Shown: positions 1 through 16,189 of the stretch, in pieces
Position numbering within the stretch: the first letter of the stretch is position 1
Layout: every line of letters starts with the position of its first letter
DNA from: Pagrus major
Lineage: Eukaryota; Chordata; Actinopteri; Spariformes; Sparidae
Assembly (NCBI RefSeq): GCF_040436345.1
Contig: NC_133216.1
Span: 19,642,792 to 19,706,791 of the forward strand
Length of the DNA: 64,000 nt
Direction: 5' to 3'
Notes under the pieces: generated by a model
Seen by the model: only the letters and a program-made list of their open reading frames with translations
The model's database searches: none
What the model was told of the DNA's origin: nothing
Made by a program: the position numbers and the translations under genes

Positions 1-895
1 GCAACGGGACAAATTTTACGAAGAAAATGAAAAAGGAACAAGAATCCCTTCTCGCTGAGTGCTCCTCACATGTATGCCCCTCTGCCCCCTTCTTCTTTGA
101 TCTCTCCTTCATATTCATCTAATATATTGCAATACTTTACAACATGCAATCAAATGCAAAGCTGAAGGGCCTTCTGCTTGCCCTCTGTGGAGCTCTCTCT
201 CCCCCCTTTAGCTACTTGCTTCTCCTACCCCCGCAATCTCACAGCAGCAAATCAGGCAGTAAAATTTAAAACACTGAGACAGGGGGTTCTGTGTCTTTTC
301 TCCCCTCCTTTCCATTCCTTCCCTCTCCCTCTTACCCTTCCTCCATCCTTCTCAATTACCATCCTCATCCTCTTGTCACTCTTATCAGGTCTATTACATG
401 CAATTACATGTTCCCTCCCTTTCCCCTGTCTCCCTTCCCTGTCTTTTTTTAACCCTCATTCCCTGCAGTCACAGCTTCACCCACAGAAAAACAAAAATGT
501 AACATTATTAAGTAAAGGCCAGCCTCCTGCCATCTCCTCCCATTCCTCATCATCCCTTTGGTTTTCTTCTCTACCAGTTCTCCTTAATTCTCACCAATGT
601 CAACACTACCCCACATCACATCTGGGGTGCTATAACAATGTGCAGCTAAATGTCAAACATAGTAATACCCCGGGGGGAAACTGACACTCACACTGTGTCA
701 AACACAGAGTTACACAAGATTACAGGATTACATGGCTAATTGAACACATAACAGCATGCTTTAGCACACAGACATACACAGACTTACACACTCTGTATGA
801 TTTGTGTCTATCAATCCACATTAATAAGGAATCATTAAGTAAGAGGAGCGTTACTGACAGACATGTTATTCCTTTTAATGCTGTTACACAAATTA

Positions 896-1505
896 GGGTT
901 GCAATTAACAGTTATTTAAATTAATCAGCCATTTTTTTCGAAGCAGTTAATTTTTAGTCTAAAAAACGTTGGTAAACAGTGAAAAATGGCTATCATAATA
1001 TCCTGAAGCCCAAATGATTGTCTTCAAATGAATTTTTTTTTTCCAACCAACAGTCTATTTTATAATGTAACTCCAAAATATTCAGTGGACAATTATATTC
1101 AAGCAGAAAATCCTCAAAATTGAGCAGCTGGAACCAATGTTTGTCCTTTTAGCTAGGAAAAAGATACAATTAGGGCTGCATCTAACAATTATTTTCAGTT
1201 GATTAATCTGTCAATAATTTGACAGAATTTCCTCATCGCAATTTCCCAAAGCAAGGTTTTCAAATTGCTTCATTTGTCTAACCAACAGTCTAAAACTGAA
1301 AGACTCTTCATTTAATGTCATACATGACAAAGGAAAAAAGCAGATTTCTACATTTAAGAAGCTGCAACCAGAAAATATTTGACATTTCTTCTTGATAAAT
1401 GACTGAAAGGATTAATCATATGATCAAAATAGCAGCCGAGTAATTTCTCTGTCAAACGACTACTTGATAAACAGACTATAGATGGTGCAACTCAAGCTGC
1501 AATAG
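896..1505. repeat. Two adjacent copies of a GGGCTGCAACTAA-type fish repeat
   Basis: Copy 1 (about 896–1140) begins AGGGTTGCAATTAACAG and copy 2 (about 1173–1505) begins AGGGCTGCATCTAACA. Both contain the inner block with CCAACAGTCTA and AAGCAGCTG-like text. The same family recurs at 20537–20725 and 42550–43308. It is non-coding and probably a non-autonomous DNA transposon. Confidence 0.6.
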
Positions 1506-4500
1506 TAATTAATAGTTACAAATTCATTTGTTTCAGCTCTACTAACTATTAATTTAGAATGTAAGTGCGAACTGTAGCTTGTAGCTACATGGAGAAAGAA
1601 AAGCCGACCTGCTCTGGACATGATGGCTGAACGTTTTGTTCCATAAAATCAGTTAATGTGATTACTCACTCAATGAGTGATGCAAATCTATTCTATATCT
1701 TATGGATGGGGAAACCATTTAGCCTGCACTTCTCTAATCTGGTAACACATGAACAGTTTCACTGGAGCTTATGTAAACTCAAGGAGGTTGTTGACAAAAT
1801 CACTAATTTTGTTTAATCTAATACACATTATGTATGTATCCCATCCCTGTACCAAATTCTTGTTTTATTTCCAGCCATGCAAGTCATACTATGAGGGAGG
1901 CTCAATGTCAGTTAGTGGCTTAGTTCAAACCCCTTTATTTATTATTATAAATAATCAGCTGTTGGATATATTTTAATGAATTTCATTTGATATGTGCATG
2001 ACTATTATCCGTTTTGCTGCAATGGAAATAGCTCCAGGCCACAGAGATGTGGTTGTGGTTTTCTCCACAGGTGTAGTTTTCACTCGACCTCCATTTGCAA
2101 CATGCTTTTATTGTACTATTAAACAACCTTTGTCTAAAACCAGTATTTGTCAAACCAAGTTACCCACGCCTTACAATTTAAATTGATTAAGTTAGCTGCT
2201 GAGCTGCTCAGAAACTCAGCTTCATATTGTGTTGAGGTTTGAAACATAAGTATAACAAACTAAGAGTGTGTAATCTGTGTGTAAAGTCTTGTAAATGAAA
2301 ACACATGCTGATATACAAACACACAAACCTGTGCAACTGCATCAGTGCACGCTCACAATTACTGCAGGTAAAAAATTCCCTTCCACATACATCCTCCAGT
2401 AAAGGCTTTTAACCTGTTTTACCATGGCAACAGCTCAAACATTTTTCCACCTTAATGAACTTACTAACATCTGTGCCGGTAGGAAATCTCTATTTAACAC
2501 AACCTCATAGATATCATGGATAAAGCCTAGGCAGCAGGATGGATGGCAAACCATCGATCTAACTTAAAAGAAGCCATTAAATGGATTCCCACAACATAAG
2601 TTCATGAAATCCGAGCCCAAGAGTACATGTAGTCCTGTGACCCAGGCTCATTAAAACACGGAACAGCTCTTGTTATATGGGGACCCAACAGAAACTGGCC
2701 CATGACCCACTTTGAATCTTCACCCTTAGGCGATACTGCCAGAGACAACAGTGAAAATGTGAGCAGATTCTGTCATTCTCGTCTCCCCCATTCATTATAC
2801 CTTTCTCTTCGCTGCCCTCCCCAACCCAGTTCACCTTCATGTTCCTCAACCCTGCCAAGGCCATGACAGTTAAATAGGCACAGGGCTTGTCATGCTCCAG
2901 AGACGCAGAGAGAGAGATGATGGAGAGAAAAGGGGAGAGAAAACAGACAAGGGAGAGAGAGAATTGGTGGTGTCAGGATCATAATAGCCGATAACAAATA
3001 GGAGAAAGAAAAGAGAGAAAGTGAGAAAGACAAAAAGGGAGCGAGAGTAAAGAGGGAGAGGTGGAGAGAAGGTTGACATCTTGATTTATGAAGGGATTGA
3101 TCAATTTCTGTCGGAGCGTGCTTGGGTGACACATGTCAAATTTCATGTCAATAAAACCAATTGAGCTGAATTGGATTGAACTGAACTGAGCGACACAGAG
3201 AGGAATGAGGGAGGGAGGCAGAGAAAGAGTGAAACAAAGGAATATTAAACACTGTGTAGTGGAAGATGCCGATACTGAACACTGAAACCCAACTGCAGCT
3301 ATGTGTGTGCATTATCATTAGACTGACAGCAGATACCAAGATCAAAAGAGTGAGATATTGTGCAGAATATGCACGCAGAATGCATATACTGTAGATACGA
3401 CCAATAGCAGAAGAGGATGATGGTGGATTAAAGAAGAATGCTGACAATGACCAACACCACACTAGTAAAGCAGACGAGCACCTTCAGCTACAGGCTGGTC
3501 TCCCTGAGGTGCTCTACAAAGACTTAATTCCAGGAAATGCCAGACTTTACAACTTCTCCTGTCTGTTAAAGCATAGACATCAGTGTGTTGTAATGACAGT
3601 GTTTCTGCTGCTGTTCCTCCTCAGCTCAAAATTTGTTAGTGTAGCCTTTTGTTATCCGCCTGTGAACCAATATTTTATGCATTTGACCTTTCAATTTGGT
3701 TCACATTGCTATAAATATAGGTTTTTATTAACATGTTATGTAACACAGTTCATCTGAGTTGCTATGCTGCACTGCATAATAACTATTTATCCACCTATAT
3801 TAATCTTTTGTGTCTGATCTCTTTCTGCCTCACCTCTAATTTCCATGGTGACTGGCCCTTTAGCTTGGAAACATAATGATTTACAAATGACAAAATGAAT
3901 TGGTGATGATTATAAAATTATCCCAATTTTTGTCATTGTCCCTGCAATAACTCAAGTGTTCCCCTGTGTTTCTGTTTGCTTCCAGTGTTTTCCCTCTATG
4001 CCTCTTTGTGTCTGTGTTAAACATTTTAAAGCGCCTGAGTCTGTGTGCTGCATTCTGTGTCCACTCGTTCCTAAACATAACACCTCTAGTGTGCTACAGT
4101 TAACCTCAAATTACTTCTGCATGTATACTGTTGGGGCTTATTTTATGAATTTTAATCAGCATCAGAGAAGACGCAGAAACATAGATACTGTAACAGCCTG
4201 ACTATAAGACAATGTTTCTCTCTGAAAGTTAGGTTTGAGGACTGAACATTTAGGTATTCAAAGAAGCAGATGCTTGTGTTAAACTGCTACAGAGTGACCT
4301 TTGTAGGAAATTGCTTGGTGTGTTCATCCCCAGAAACAGCACCGGGCTGTGCATCACTTTTAGCATTGCAGCCACAATCGGAAAGCAATGTCTGTCGTGC
4401 CCAGAGCAACTCTTTACTAACCCAAGACCAATAGAGAAGAAACGTTGCAAAGTCCACATATTGCACGCATATATTCAGGCATGTACTATATCTACCCATG

Positions 4501-6324
4501 AGAAAGTTATACTCACAATGTTTCCCCTCCAATAATATTACTTCATTACTTCAATGTAATTACTATGCTGATATTGCATACATTATTCAGTTTCTTGCGT
4601 ATCACTTTCTATCGTCTCTTGCCTCCAGATGCAAAATGTTAATCCAAAGAATTAATGAGTCTCTATAAACTTAACCCCCCAGCCCCCATCCTCATCACCA
4701 TCTTTCTCTGAATCTGCAGCTCCTGTATACTCTCTTATCTATCCAAAGCACTCCACACACACACACATACACACACCTTGTACACAGTCTTCTGTGGTTC
4801 TCTGGCACTATTATCATTGCTTTCCCCATTCGCTCTTCCTCCCATGTGCCTCATCCCGTTTTTCTTCTTCCTTTTGTCCTCAACAAACCCTTCATTTCCT
4901 TCCTTCCTCCTCCGTTTTCCTCCCTGCCCTCTGCGCTCCAAAACCCCCTCTCCCTTCATTCATCCAATGCCTTCCCTATCCTTTGCCTCTCTTCCTTATC
5001 TCTCTCTTTCCCATCCTTTCCTGATTCTTCCCGTCTTCTCTCTGCCACCCTCCCTCGCTGGCTCTCGGCGTTTGAGAGTGATTGTATTTGAGAAGGCAGC
5101 GGCCGACCTTGAAGACCTGTTCCAAGGTCAAACCCGCCTGTCTGAGGAAATACAAAGACTGATACTTTGCTGGCAAACACACACATTTGCAAGCACAACC
5201 ACAAGCACTGTCTCGAACACAAACGGCAATAAACACACAAGCTGCCTGTCTTGCCGCTAAGATTAGTAGCAGCACACCAGCAAGCTCAAATAGGCACTCA
5301 TACAAATGTCATTACTGACACCACATTGTTACAAATTTGCAGGGAGATTTGTCTGTAACCCCTCATTTATATAATCAAATATAGGCACATTTGTATATGT
5401 CTTATCATCTGCAGAGAAGCCAGATTTAATGTAAATGACATATGACTCGACAAGGCTGACATTTTTTACATAATTTAAATTTACATCAGTCAGTGTTGTT
5501 ATCAAGGTTAATGTCTTATATTCCCAATCTCTTTCATTGATACCGCATCACTGTTGCGTTTTGCATCGCCTGCTCATGAAAACAACAGCTTCTCATTCTG
5601 TGGTTGTGAGGACACCAGTAAATACCCAGTGCACCGGGCTTTTTACAAGAAAAAAAGACCCTCACTATTTGAAAAGCGCTGTATTGATTTACAGCTAATA
5701 CAAAAATGAACATTTCCTACTGCTGCAGCTTCACATTAAGAGCATTTCACTGCCAAATCACGAACTGACTTTTATTTTGAAGTAGGTTAGTCACAGGAAA
5801 TGCTATATGTTCAGTGAGTTTAGCACTAACAGCTATCGTTCATTAAGAATGCATCTACAGAGCAAAACAATGGTCAATAACAGCATTTGTTTACAGCTGA
5901 TTAATTTGAAATATGTCAGGGAGTAGTTTTATATGGTCTGTGGGAGTAAAGGAGCAAGAAGTTGTTAGATGAAGAGTTGCAGGTGACAGGCTGCACAGGT
6001 CCAACTTCTCAGTGAGGTAACCAACTCCTTTTGCCTCATTAATGTTATCAGGTGCCCTATTAGACTTGCAGCTGCTGCTATATGGAGCAGACTAGTTTGT
6101 AACTGTAGCGTCCATCGTCCTACAATGTATTGATTAAAAAAGGAAAACGACAGTGGAGGCTGTTGGCAAGCAATGCAATCAGTGTATATCTGAGCACCGT
6201 CACCCTCACATGCTGTCCTCTACTGGATCTGTGGGCCCATTACACGCTTTGACATGAGACTGGGCTGCCGCTGATGCTGTTGTAAAACCCTCAGGCAATG
6301 CCAGAGGCCATGATCTTAAGTCCT

Positions 6325-6326
<2 letters not shown>

Positions 6327-6391
<65 letters not shown>
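6327..6391. repeat. (GT)n microsatellite, about 32 units
   Basis: An uninterrupted GT run, followed by GCGTGCATGCGTGCGTGCG and a second short GT run to about 6438. It lies in grm5 intron 3 and the open frames over it are artefacts. Confidence 0.95.
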
Positions 6392-6395
<4 letters not shown>

Positions 6396-7392
6396 CATGC
6401 GTGCGTGCGTGCCTGCATGTGTGTGTGTGTGTGTGTGTTTATCGCTCTTTATCACACATTTTCAGGTTCAACAAGCCCGCTCTCAGTGGACACATGCACA
6501 CACACACTCAGACACAGTAACTGCATTGTCCTGGTTCCTGTAGCTGTCACACTTATCGCCCACCAGTAAACCCACTGACTCAACTCAACTTACTTCCATC
6601 TTCACAGAGACTGAGTGAGTTTGTACAGTAAATCTCCATGCCTATGTATAAATAAATATTATTTGAAACATTTCCTTTCCTCTTGAAATTATTTTCTTTG
6701 TCTACAGCACACAATCCTCCTCCCAGTTTCCATGTGTTTCTCCCTTGTCATTCTTCGTTGAAGATTCAGGTATATTGAGAGGATACTTTATACTTTGTGG
6801 TCAATGGCACCTGACACTTCATCTTTGTTTGACTATGCTCTCTGGCACAATGTCTACCTTGCTGATTTTTGGCAGCATATCAACCACCTGTTCTTGTGAC
6901 CCCACTCATTCTCCTTTCCTCCAGCAATTACCTACTGATTTACACTGTTGTTTGGGACAGTACTGCTTCATCAAATTCTTGGCTTCTAATTAGCCTCAAC
7001 CCGGCTACAATAATTCCAATTTTAATCACATTTACCTCAGTATGCTGAAAACTCACCTTTCTCTCTCTACTACCTCCCCCTTTCATCTCATCCTTACTCT
7101 GAAACTATAATTTTTCTGCTTTTCCTCTTCAGCTCTAATATCTCAAAAAAATCCTTTTTGTGAAGCACCACAAATTTTCAACAGCTGGACATTTGAGAGC
7201 AATCAATAGCCTTCCACTTTCCACTGACAGTAAGTCACTCTGGATGCAGTTCAGGTAAACAAATGAGGACTAATGAGGAGCCAAGAACGCATGGTAATGA
7301 AATAAAAGCAGAGAGGAGGAGAGAACAAGAAGAAAGAAAAGACAAGAGTTTGTGTGTCCATGTCTAAGCGTGGTAGAAAAGTTTAATAGTCA

Positions 7393-9228
<1,836 letters not shown>

Positions 9229-10756
9229 CTGGGAAATTCAAAAGAAAAATCTGTGCTAAGTCTCATTGGTTAACAATACTTCAGGTTCCCACATTTATAA
9301 GGCAGAGTTGGTCTCCACAGTAACAGGTGACAGACAGACATGTTCACATAAACCTGTGAGCAGAGAAGACTTTGTTAGAACAACTTTGTTGTTTCTAGAT
9401 TTCACAAGCATGCTTTCCACACAGGATTGAGTCTGATCTGCCGTATGTACTTCTATAATCAGTCTGTAGGCACAATCTTCTATCTTTACTTGACAGACCT
9501 CAGACATAATATTCTTTTCACATCCTCCACAACCTATTTTCAATTCACACCTTGTCTTTTCAGCTGCTAGTAGCAAATATGTCAATTAAAGCCTGAACTC
9601 ATATCTTTTACTCTCTCAGCATATTTGTTGTTTAATGCAAAAGTGGATGCAAACTGTGTTAAACCAACATAAGGACCATTGTGTCTGCCATTATAGTTAC
9701 CATCATAATGAGCAGTTGCTGTTTGTTCTTCACAAGGGAGCTTAACATGATGATTGAAGTTGGCTGTAGGCAGTTTTAAATCACTCTGACTGTGCGGAGT
9801 CACCACTGTGTCAACATAGTATCAGTAACATCGTATCACACCTCACAGCTGCTGTGGGGGATCTTTGGTTGGCTGACAAGTTTTGTACAGCACTCACTCG
9901 TAAAACTGTGACACCAGCAAGGTCACATTAAACCGCTGGCAGCCCCATTTTTCTCCTCAGTTTCTTTGTGTTTTGGTCCTTGAAGATTAACACAGTTCAA
10001 AAGCCCTGATGAGAAACAAAAAAAATCTATCAACATGCCGTATGTCATTCCTCCGGTGTCTGCTACCCGACTCTATCCAAATCAAACTAGCTATGTTCTC
10101 CTGCTGCTTAAATGGTATTAGCTTAATACTGGCTTTTGGGTTTTCTCTCCAAATTGGGCCCCCTTGCATCATTCTCATTACAGTTTAAATTGTTTTCAAA
10201 AGCAAAACAAAGATTACAATGCAAAAACTTTGGCATTCAGGGGTACTCCTATTGTTTTAAGAAAGAAGGTAGACTGTTGCTTTGCTTTGTTATTATAAAT
10301 TATAGAATGCATCATCCATTTAATGAGCTGCAAACAGATGTTAGATAACAGTGAAGAATCCCTTTTGCAAAATGTAGGCAAGTCCAGCACTAAGTGGCTG
10401 ATTCAAACAGACATACCAGACACATCGAGCGAAAAGAAATACACCAAGCATACGGTGTTTAACAGTCAGACAAATAGGGAGGACATCAGCTTCCTCTCCT
10501 GAGTCTTTCAAGTAGCCATCCCTCTGCATTAATGGGAAAGTCTTATAATTTGCTTAACCTCAGAGCTGCATAAATACTTTACTTTACTGCAATGGAGCTT
10601 TTTAATTGACCATAAACGGCAGGGGAACTGGGACAGTTTAGACGATGACATCCACTGCTTATACAAAACAGGATCAAGGTCGTGACAGGGATGCTGGTGG
10701 TTAGCTAAGTGGTGTAACGGGGGAGAGACACTTATTTTTTTGTAACCGCAAGTCTG

Positions 10757-10761
<5 letters not shown>

Positions 10762-10818
<57 letters not shown>

Positions 10819-10821
10819 TAT

Positions 10822-10858
<37 letters not shown>

Positions 10859-10862
10859 TATA
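10762..10862. repeat. (AT)n microsatellite, about 100 bp
   Basis: Almost pure AT dinucleotides with GATATAGATA interruptions near 10816–10826. A tail-like sequence follows at about 10928–10977 (CCAATAAAGGCCCTTTGA then TGAATTGAATTGA), typical of the 3' end of a fish retroelement. Confidence 0.9.
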
Positions 10863-10914
10863 CAGATTTCTATTCTGTATTTGTTACTGTTTCTATTTCA
10901 CACTTGCTTTGACA

Positions 10915-10977
10915 ATGTAAACGTCTTGTTTTCCATGCCAATAAAGGCCCTTTGATTTAAACTGAATTGAATTGAGT
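10915..10977 (+). mobile_element. 3' tail of a non-LTR retroelement (fragment)
   Basis: The sequence GCCAATAAAGGCCCTTTGA followed by repeated TTGAATTGA resembles the A/T-rich tails of fish LINE or SINE elements. No coding part is visible. A similar motif (ACAAATAAAGTTT) sits at about 40084–40096 in nox4 intron 12. Confidence 0.4.
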
Positions 10978-13900
10978 AGAAGGGGAGTCGAGGGTAGAGT
11001 ATAGTGACATATAAAAATAGAGGATGAGAGGAAAGAGGAAAAGAGGAAGAGAAAAGGTGGGAGAGGAGAGAGAAAGAAGAAGTGTGGGAGGAAGAGGTAG
11101 AGGAAACGAGACAGAGACAGAAAAGGAGATAAGAAAAAGGAGACAGAAGACGAGGGAGGGAGGGACTGATAAAAAAAGGCATCAAGGGACAGAGAGTCTC
11201 ACTGAACGTAATTAACGTGACAGTGTCAGGATGGCAACAGGGCTAACTGCTGCTCCAATAATGAACAAATCAAAAAAAAACTCAGCTCTCTCTCACACAC
11301 ATACACACCCCGTCTCCATCAGTGACGCAATTGTGTCTCTGTCTCCCATCCTCTCTAACTGCTGGCACATTAATGTGGAGTTACAAATTTCCTTTTCACA
11401 CACACATACACTCGTACACACACTCCCACTCACCAAAAATTATTTCACCGCACATTTCTATCTCCCAAAGATAAGCCACTGTTTAATTTCCAATCCTCCA
11501 GTATCCTCAGTCACATACATGCTGTGTCTCTCTGTCGCGCTCCCCCTCTGTGTCTCTCTATCTCTTGTTGTGTAGGCCTAACTGTAGCTGAAAGGGAGAG
11601 AAAATCAAATCCTCATTCCCTAAACAAACATCTTGCACACGCCATTAGGCATTTATATCTCTGCTTCTATCCAAACTACGCACAAGGGCATTATAAAAAC
11701 CTTCCAAATCAACTTTAACACAGACATAAACACACAACACAGACAGAGACAGACAAACATTCTCCCTCCCTCTCTGTCTCACTTTAATTCAATGAGTTTC
11801 ATTAGTGCTGACACACTGTTCAGTGTGTTGGGAAAGCATTTAATTTTCTGCACATTGAAAGGGGACAATAACAATTACCGTGTATCTAAAAGGATGCCTG
11901 GTACGTAAACTAATTTATTTTCTGTATCTTGTTTTGTATGACGCACAGACATTTGTGTTTATAATTAATGACAGGGCAAGAGGCAGCATCAGGAATCTGG
12001 AAAAAACTTTATTGAGGAAAGGAAAATGCAAGCATCTTGTGTGCCCTACACTGACTGATGTGCATTCACCCATATAAAAGATATGTCTTCGATCATCCTC
12101 TTAACATGTGCACTTCTCAAAGCTAAGGATAAATGGAGTACCAGCATAAGAGTTTGTCCATGTATAATAGGCCCTACACATCTTGTCATAATAGAGTATG
12201 TCCGTGTCTCACAGTGAAAATAAGACACACCACCTTCCGGTCACAGCAGGAAAAACTCAGAGGCAGTAATGTTCGACGGAAACACAGAGCAAACAGGCAC
12301 CTTCAAATGATACAATATCATAGTGTTCCTCCAATGAGTTGCTGGCAACTAAAATGGGTCACACTGCTTTTTCTGTTGGGTGCAAAGTTTAAGGAGGCAG
12401 CAATATTTGGGGAAGCTTCAGTTATTCAGAGAAGGCTTTTGCTGAGTGGGCATGTGACAATGTGTCTCCATGTGCCTCTCGTTCCCGAGTGGACAGAGGT
12501 TTTCTGTTCTTGTTGCACCTGAGCCCCAGGAAACAACATCTTTCAGCATTTTTTCTTGAAAGGTTTATTTTTATCCTCACTAATTGCTGCCTTGTTTCTA
12601 GAATAATCTAAGGAGCTGCTTAAACAAAGTACACTAAAGCTAAGAGATGCCAACACTCTCAGCATTTCTTTTGTTAAATCGCCCCTGACTGCTACAGCCA
12701 ATTACATTTTTTCTCAACCCGTCTGCCTAGCTTCAAGTCTCAACAAATAAATAAATATGACACTGGATGACCTTATCAGACAGTAAAGGGCTTGAAGATG
12801 TCAAATAACATCAGAATCCGCGAGCCAAATTCACTATAGTGAGACAGCCAAAACCTACACCAGGTAACCAACAAGTATGTCAGTCACTGGAAACATGCTG
12901 TTGACTTAAGGCTAACCTCTAACATGCAGGTACAGTCACTGGCATCAGGGAGTGCCAACACAGTAACGACTTCACCTGCTGCAGCAGCACATAGCTCACA
13001 AGCTCTGACCTTAAATCACTTCATCCTGCAATGTTTCAACAGGGACTTGCAGTCTGCACTGGTAACCTACTCCATCGTCGGTTTTCAGCGACCTCACTTT
13101 GAATTTACAGCGATTGTGATTTTGTTAATACTCCTACAGCGTCTCAATAAAGGGATTCGTAGACTGGTGTGCTGTTTTGTATAATCCATCACTGACACGC
13201 ACGTACAGTGTCTGGTCAAACTGCCTCTCTCTCCAAGGAGAAAATCAAATCCAGAGACAACAACAATGACTGGCGCAGCGCTGCATCCGTCACCCGCAAT
13301 GGGAGATCAGAGACCATCATTTGCAGCGAATCCAACACACACACACACGATTTTATTACAAGCGATTTGTGCAAAGCATGACAGAGACACCGTCTGAAAT
13401 GAACATGGCTACAACATGCACCGATGCAAACCGGGTTCCTGGTCCCTCTCTGTCTTATTGGCATGACTGTATCTCATATACATCAGTGCAACTGGCTGCT
13501 CTCTTTAACTAGGTTACGGGATTTGACCATACAATGATGTTCAAGGATAACTAGAACAGCTGTAACTGCAAGTAAGTCTCTTCATGAATATTGCAACAAC
13601 AGCAGGCAATGACAAAGTGCGACAAAAATCCCTCTAGAATATAGAGTGAGGTAGACGGGCTGGATTTTTTACAATAGAAATGTTGAATGAATCGCGATGT
13701 TTTTTCATTACATTTCTGCAAAATCTTCACAGCCTTACCTTATAGAAATCTATATGGCTCTCACGTCACCGGCACGGTCCCGCTTGGTAATTAGGTAGCA
13801 AGTTACAATCACAGAGAAAAGACGCGCCGATCATGTGTGGTCCAATGTCAAACACTCCGGAGCTGCCTCTGATTGCTGTGCAGCTTCCGAGCTTCCTCCG

Positions 13901-14617
13901 TTTTCCAGTCACGCACACCTGAGCCTCTCTCCAAACACCTCTCTCCCTCATCCCACCCCCTTTTCCTGTCCTCTGCTCCTCCTCTCCTCAGCCCCTCTCC
14001 TCGCTTTTCCCTCCGCTGCTCATCTCTCTCATCTCCACACACCCCCATCCCATCTCTCCTCTCTGCTAGTTTTACCCTCTCACCCATCTCCAACTCTCCA
14101 TCTTTACCAATGTATCCTCCAGTCCTCCACCATTCATCCCTGATTTCCCCTATCTCCAATTTTAGTCACCCACCTTTTTCATTTTACCTCCTCTTAGCTG
14201 CTCTCGTCTCCTCTTTTCTCTTCCGCTGCATCAGTCAGTTTGTTTTTTGAACATTTCTTTTATCCAATCTATCTTCCTTTATCCTCATTTCCTTCGTCTT
14301 AACCTCTTGAGAAGTGAGGACAAAATAGAGACAAACCTTTCTGCAAAGAATAGACGAGCAAGCAGCTGGCCAGCTGCTAATTAAAAGAGGAGCTAAAGTA
14401 AGCTAACTAGCATTAATTGTCTTTAGTTAAGAATATTTCCATATTGTCATAAACCACGGAGCGACGAAGTTTATCTGTAAACGTATTCATGTTGTCTGCT
14501 TTTAATTTAAACAATACGCCAAACGTGTCACCGGCAACTTAACGCACATTTAGCAACTAGCTAAATTCTTCCGAGACTTTAGCCTAACATTAGCTAGCTG
14601 CATGGCGGCTCAACTTC

Positions 14618-14630
14618 GTTGCTAAGCAAC
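14618..14630. promoter_or_regulatory. RFX-type X-box
   Basis: GTTGCTAAGCAAC is a near-perfect inverted repeat matching the palindromic X-box bound by RFX factors, which act on neuronal and ciliary genes. It lies 5.6 kb upstream of the grm5 start codon in the CpG-richer stretch. Confidence 0.4.
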
Positions 14631-16134
14631 GCGCCACGGAACAGGTATTTTGCTAAAGTTTGTTTCCCCATCGATTAATGGTTCCGCCTTCCCCCAAACC
14701 CAACTTCACTCCCCCACAGACTCCAACAAAGCGTCTTCTGCGATAAAACAACTAATATATCGAAAACGCCTTTCTAACAAGAGCAAAGCCACGCTAACAT
14801 TATTGGGGGTTAGCTGAGGGACATTACATGAGGGAGGACCAGACTTCACCATCACACCTGTACAGTCGAGTGTGATTCAGCCAATCAGAGCCGAGGAGCT
14901 GTTTCTTGTCTCCTCTCCATCGTTCTCTCTAATTTAATTATTTCTTTTTTATTCAAGTACGATTCTCTGGCAAGACATTAATCAACTTTTTTCCATTTTC
15001 CCTTGTCCCCATGCCTAAATTCTACTGTACAATAAATCCTGCACTCACACGCGCCTCTTATTTACAGCTGAAATACTGATAGATCCAAAAAAATGGGCAA
15101 AAATATAGCCTACTGTGTCAGTAGATCTACATGAGTTATTACATGTAAGATGAGCATCTCCCCCCTCCTCCTCACTCTCTGATCAAATAGACATCAGAGG
15201 TGACACTGCGGGCTGGGATAACGATGCAGTGGACGAGATCGATAACATCTGAAGTTTCATGGCGGTCACAGGAGTAAAGAGCCATTAACCTATACTACAG
15301 CTTCGCCTGGCGTCCAACTTAAAGACCCACAGAGAGCAAATCATTAAAGATAAAAAAAAAATCAATAGAAATCTAATGGAAATCATCCGGCTCCTCCTGC
15401 GCCATGTAGCCTAACACTGACACCGACGGGCAAAACGACGGGCTGGTTCTGCGCGAGGAGAGTTTTTTAATTCAATTTAATTCCGTTTAAATCTTTGTAT
15501 TCTTTTTATTTGACTTCAGTAAAAAAAAAAAAAAATACAATATCAATACAAGCGATTGTCAAGATGAAACACATGTTATCATGGTGGAAACCTCTCTGTG
15601 TCTTGCGCTCTCCTCAACTCTGAGGGACGCGTCTCACTATCTGACAGCAAATGGGCAAAACAATATTTCTTTGAGGGGAGAGAAAAAACGACTTAAATGA
15701 TACATTAGAAGGTTATTAACGTTACATAAATCTTGCTGTGTCAGGACATTATAAGACATTGAAAATACATGTGCGATTGACTATGATGGGTCTCCTCCAA
15801 AACGTAAAGGGGGTTATCCGAGGAAGCGTCCCCTTGTCACTTTCAGATACATTCCCGTACGTGAGCTAAGACATTGTCTTTCCCCGGTCATGCCACTACG
15901 TCTATTTCCCTCCACGGATGGGGAAACAAGAGAAGTCAATGGTCGCATACCTTTGCATGCAGGTGGACAGGTGGATGCTCCTGGAGAAACACAGCATCCC
16001 TCACGCGTCCATCAGGGCATCGTGCTCGCGATGGGTAATCTACTTTTTCACTATGGCAACAAATAAACCCACTGTCCTCTCTCTCCGCCGCGCCATGCGC
16101 TCCAATGAGGAGGCTCCGCGCGCGTCACAGGTCA

Positions 16135-16138
<4 letters not shown>

Positions 16139-16185
<47 letters not shown>
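16139..16185. repeat. (CT)n microsatellite
   Basis: About 23 CT units, followed by a GA-rich tract (about 16235–16315) that could pair with it as an inverted purine/pyrimidine block. Confidence 0.9.

Positions 16186-16189
<4 letters not shown>

Noticed and set aside
178..684. 168-aa open frame on the plus strand
   Set aside because: The translation is Pro/Ser/Leu/Phe-rich low complexity from a pyrimidine-rich stretch. No domain, splice context or start context supports a gene.
6206..6569. Cys/Val and His/Thr repeat open frames
   Set aside because: These are translations of a GT microsatellite. The same applies at 27731–28127, 30780–30996, 37829–38099 and 40739–41200, except where real exons overlap.
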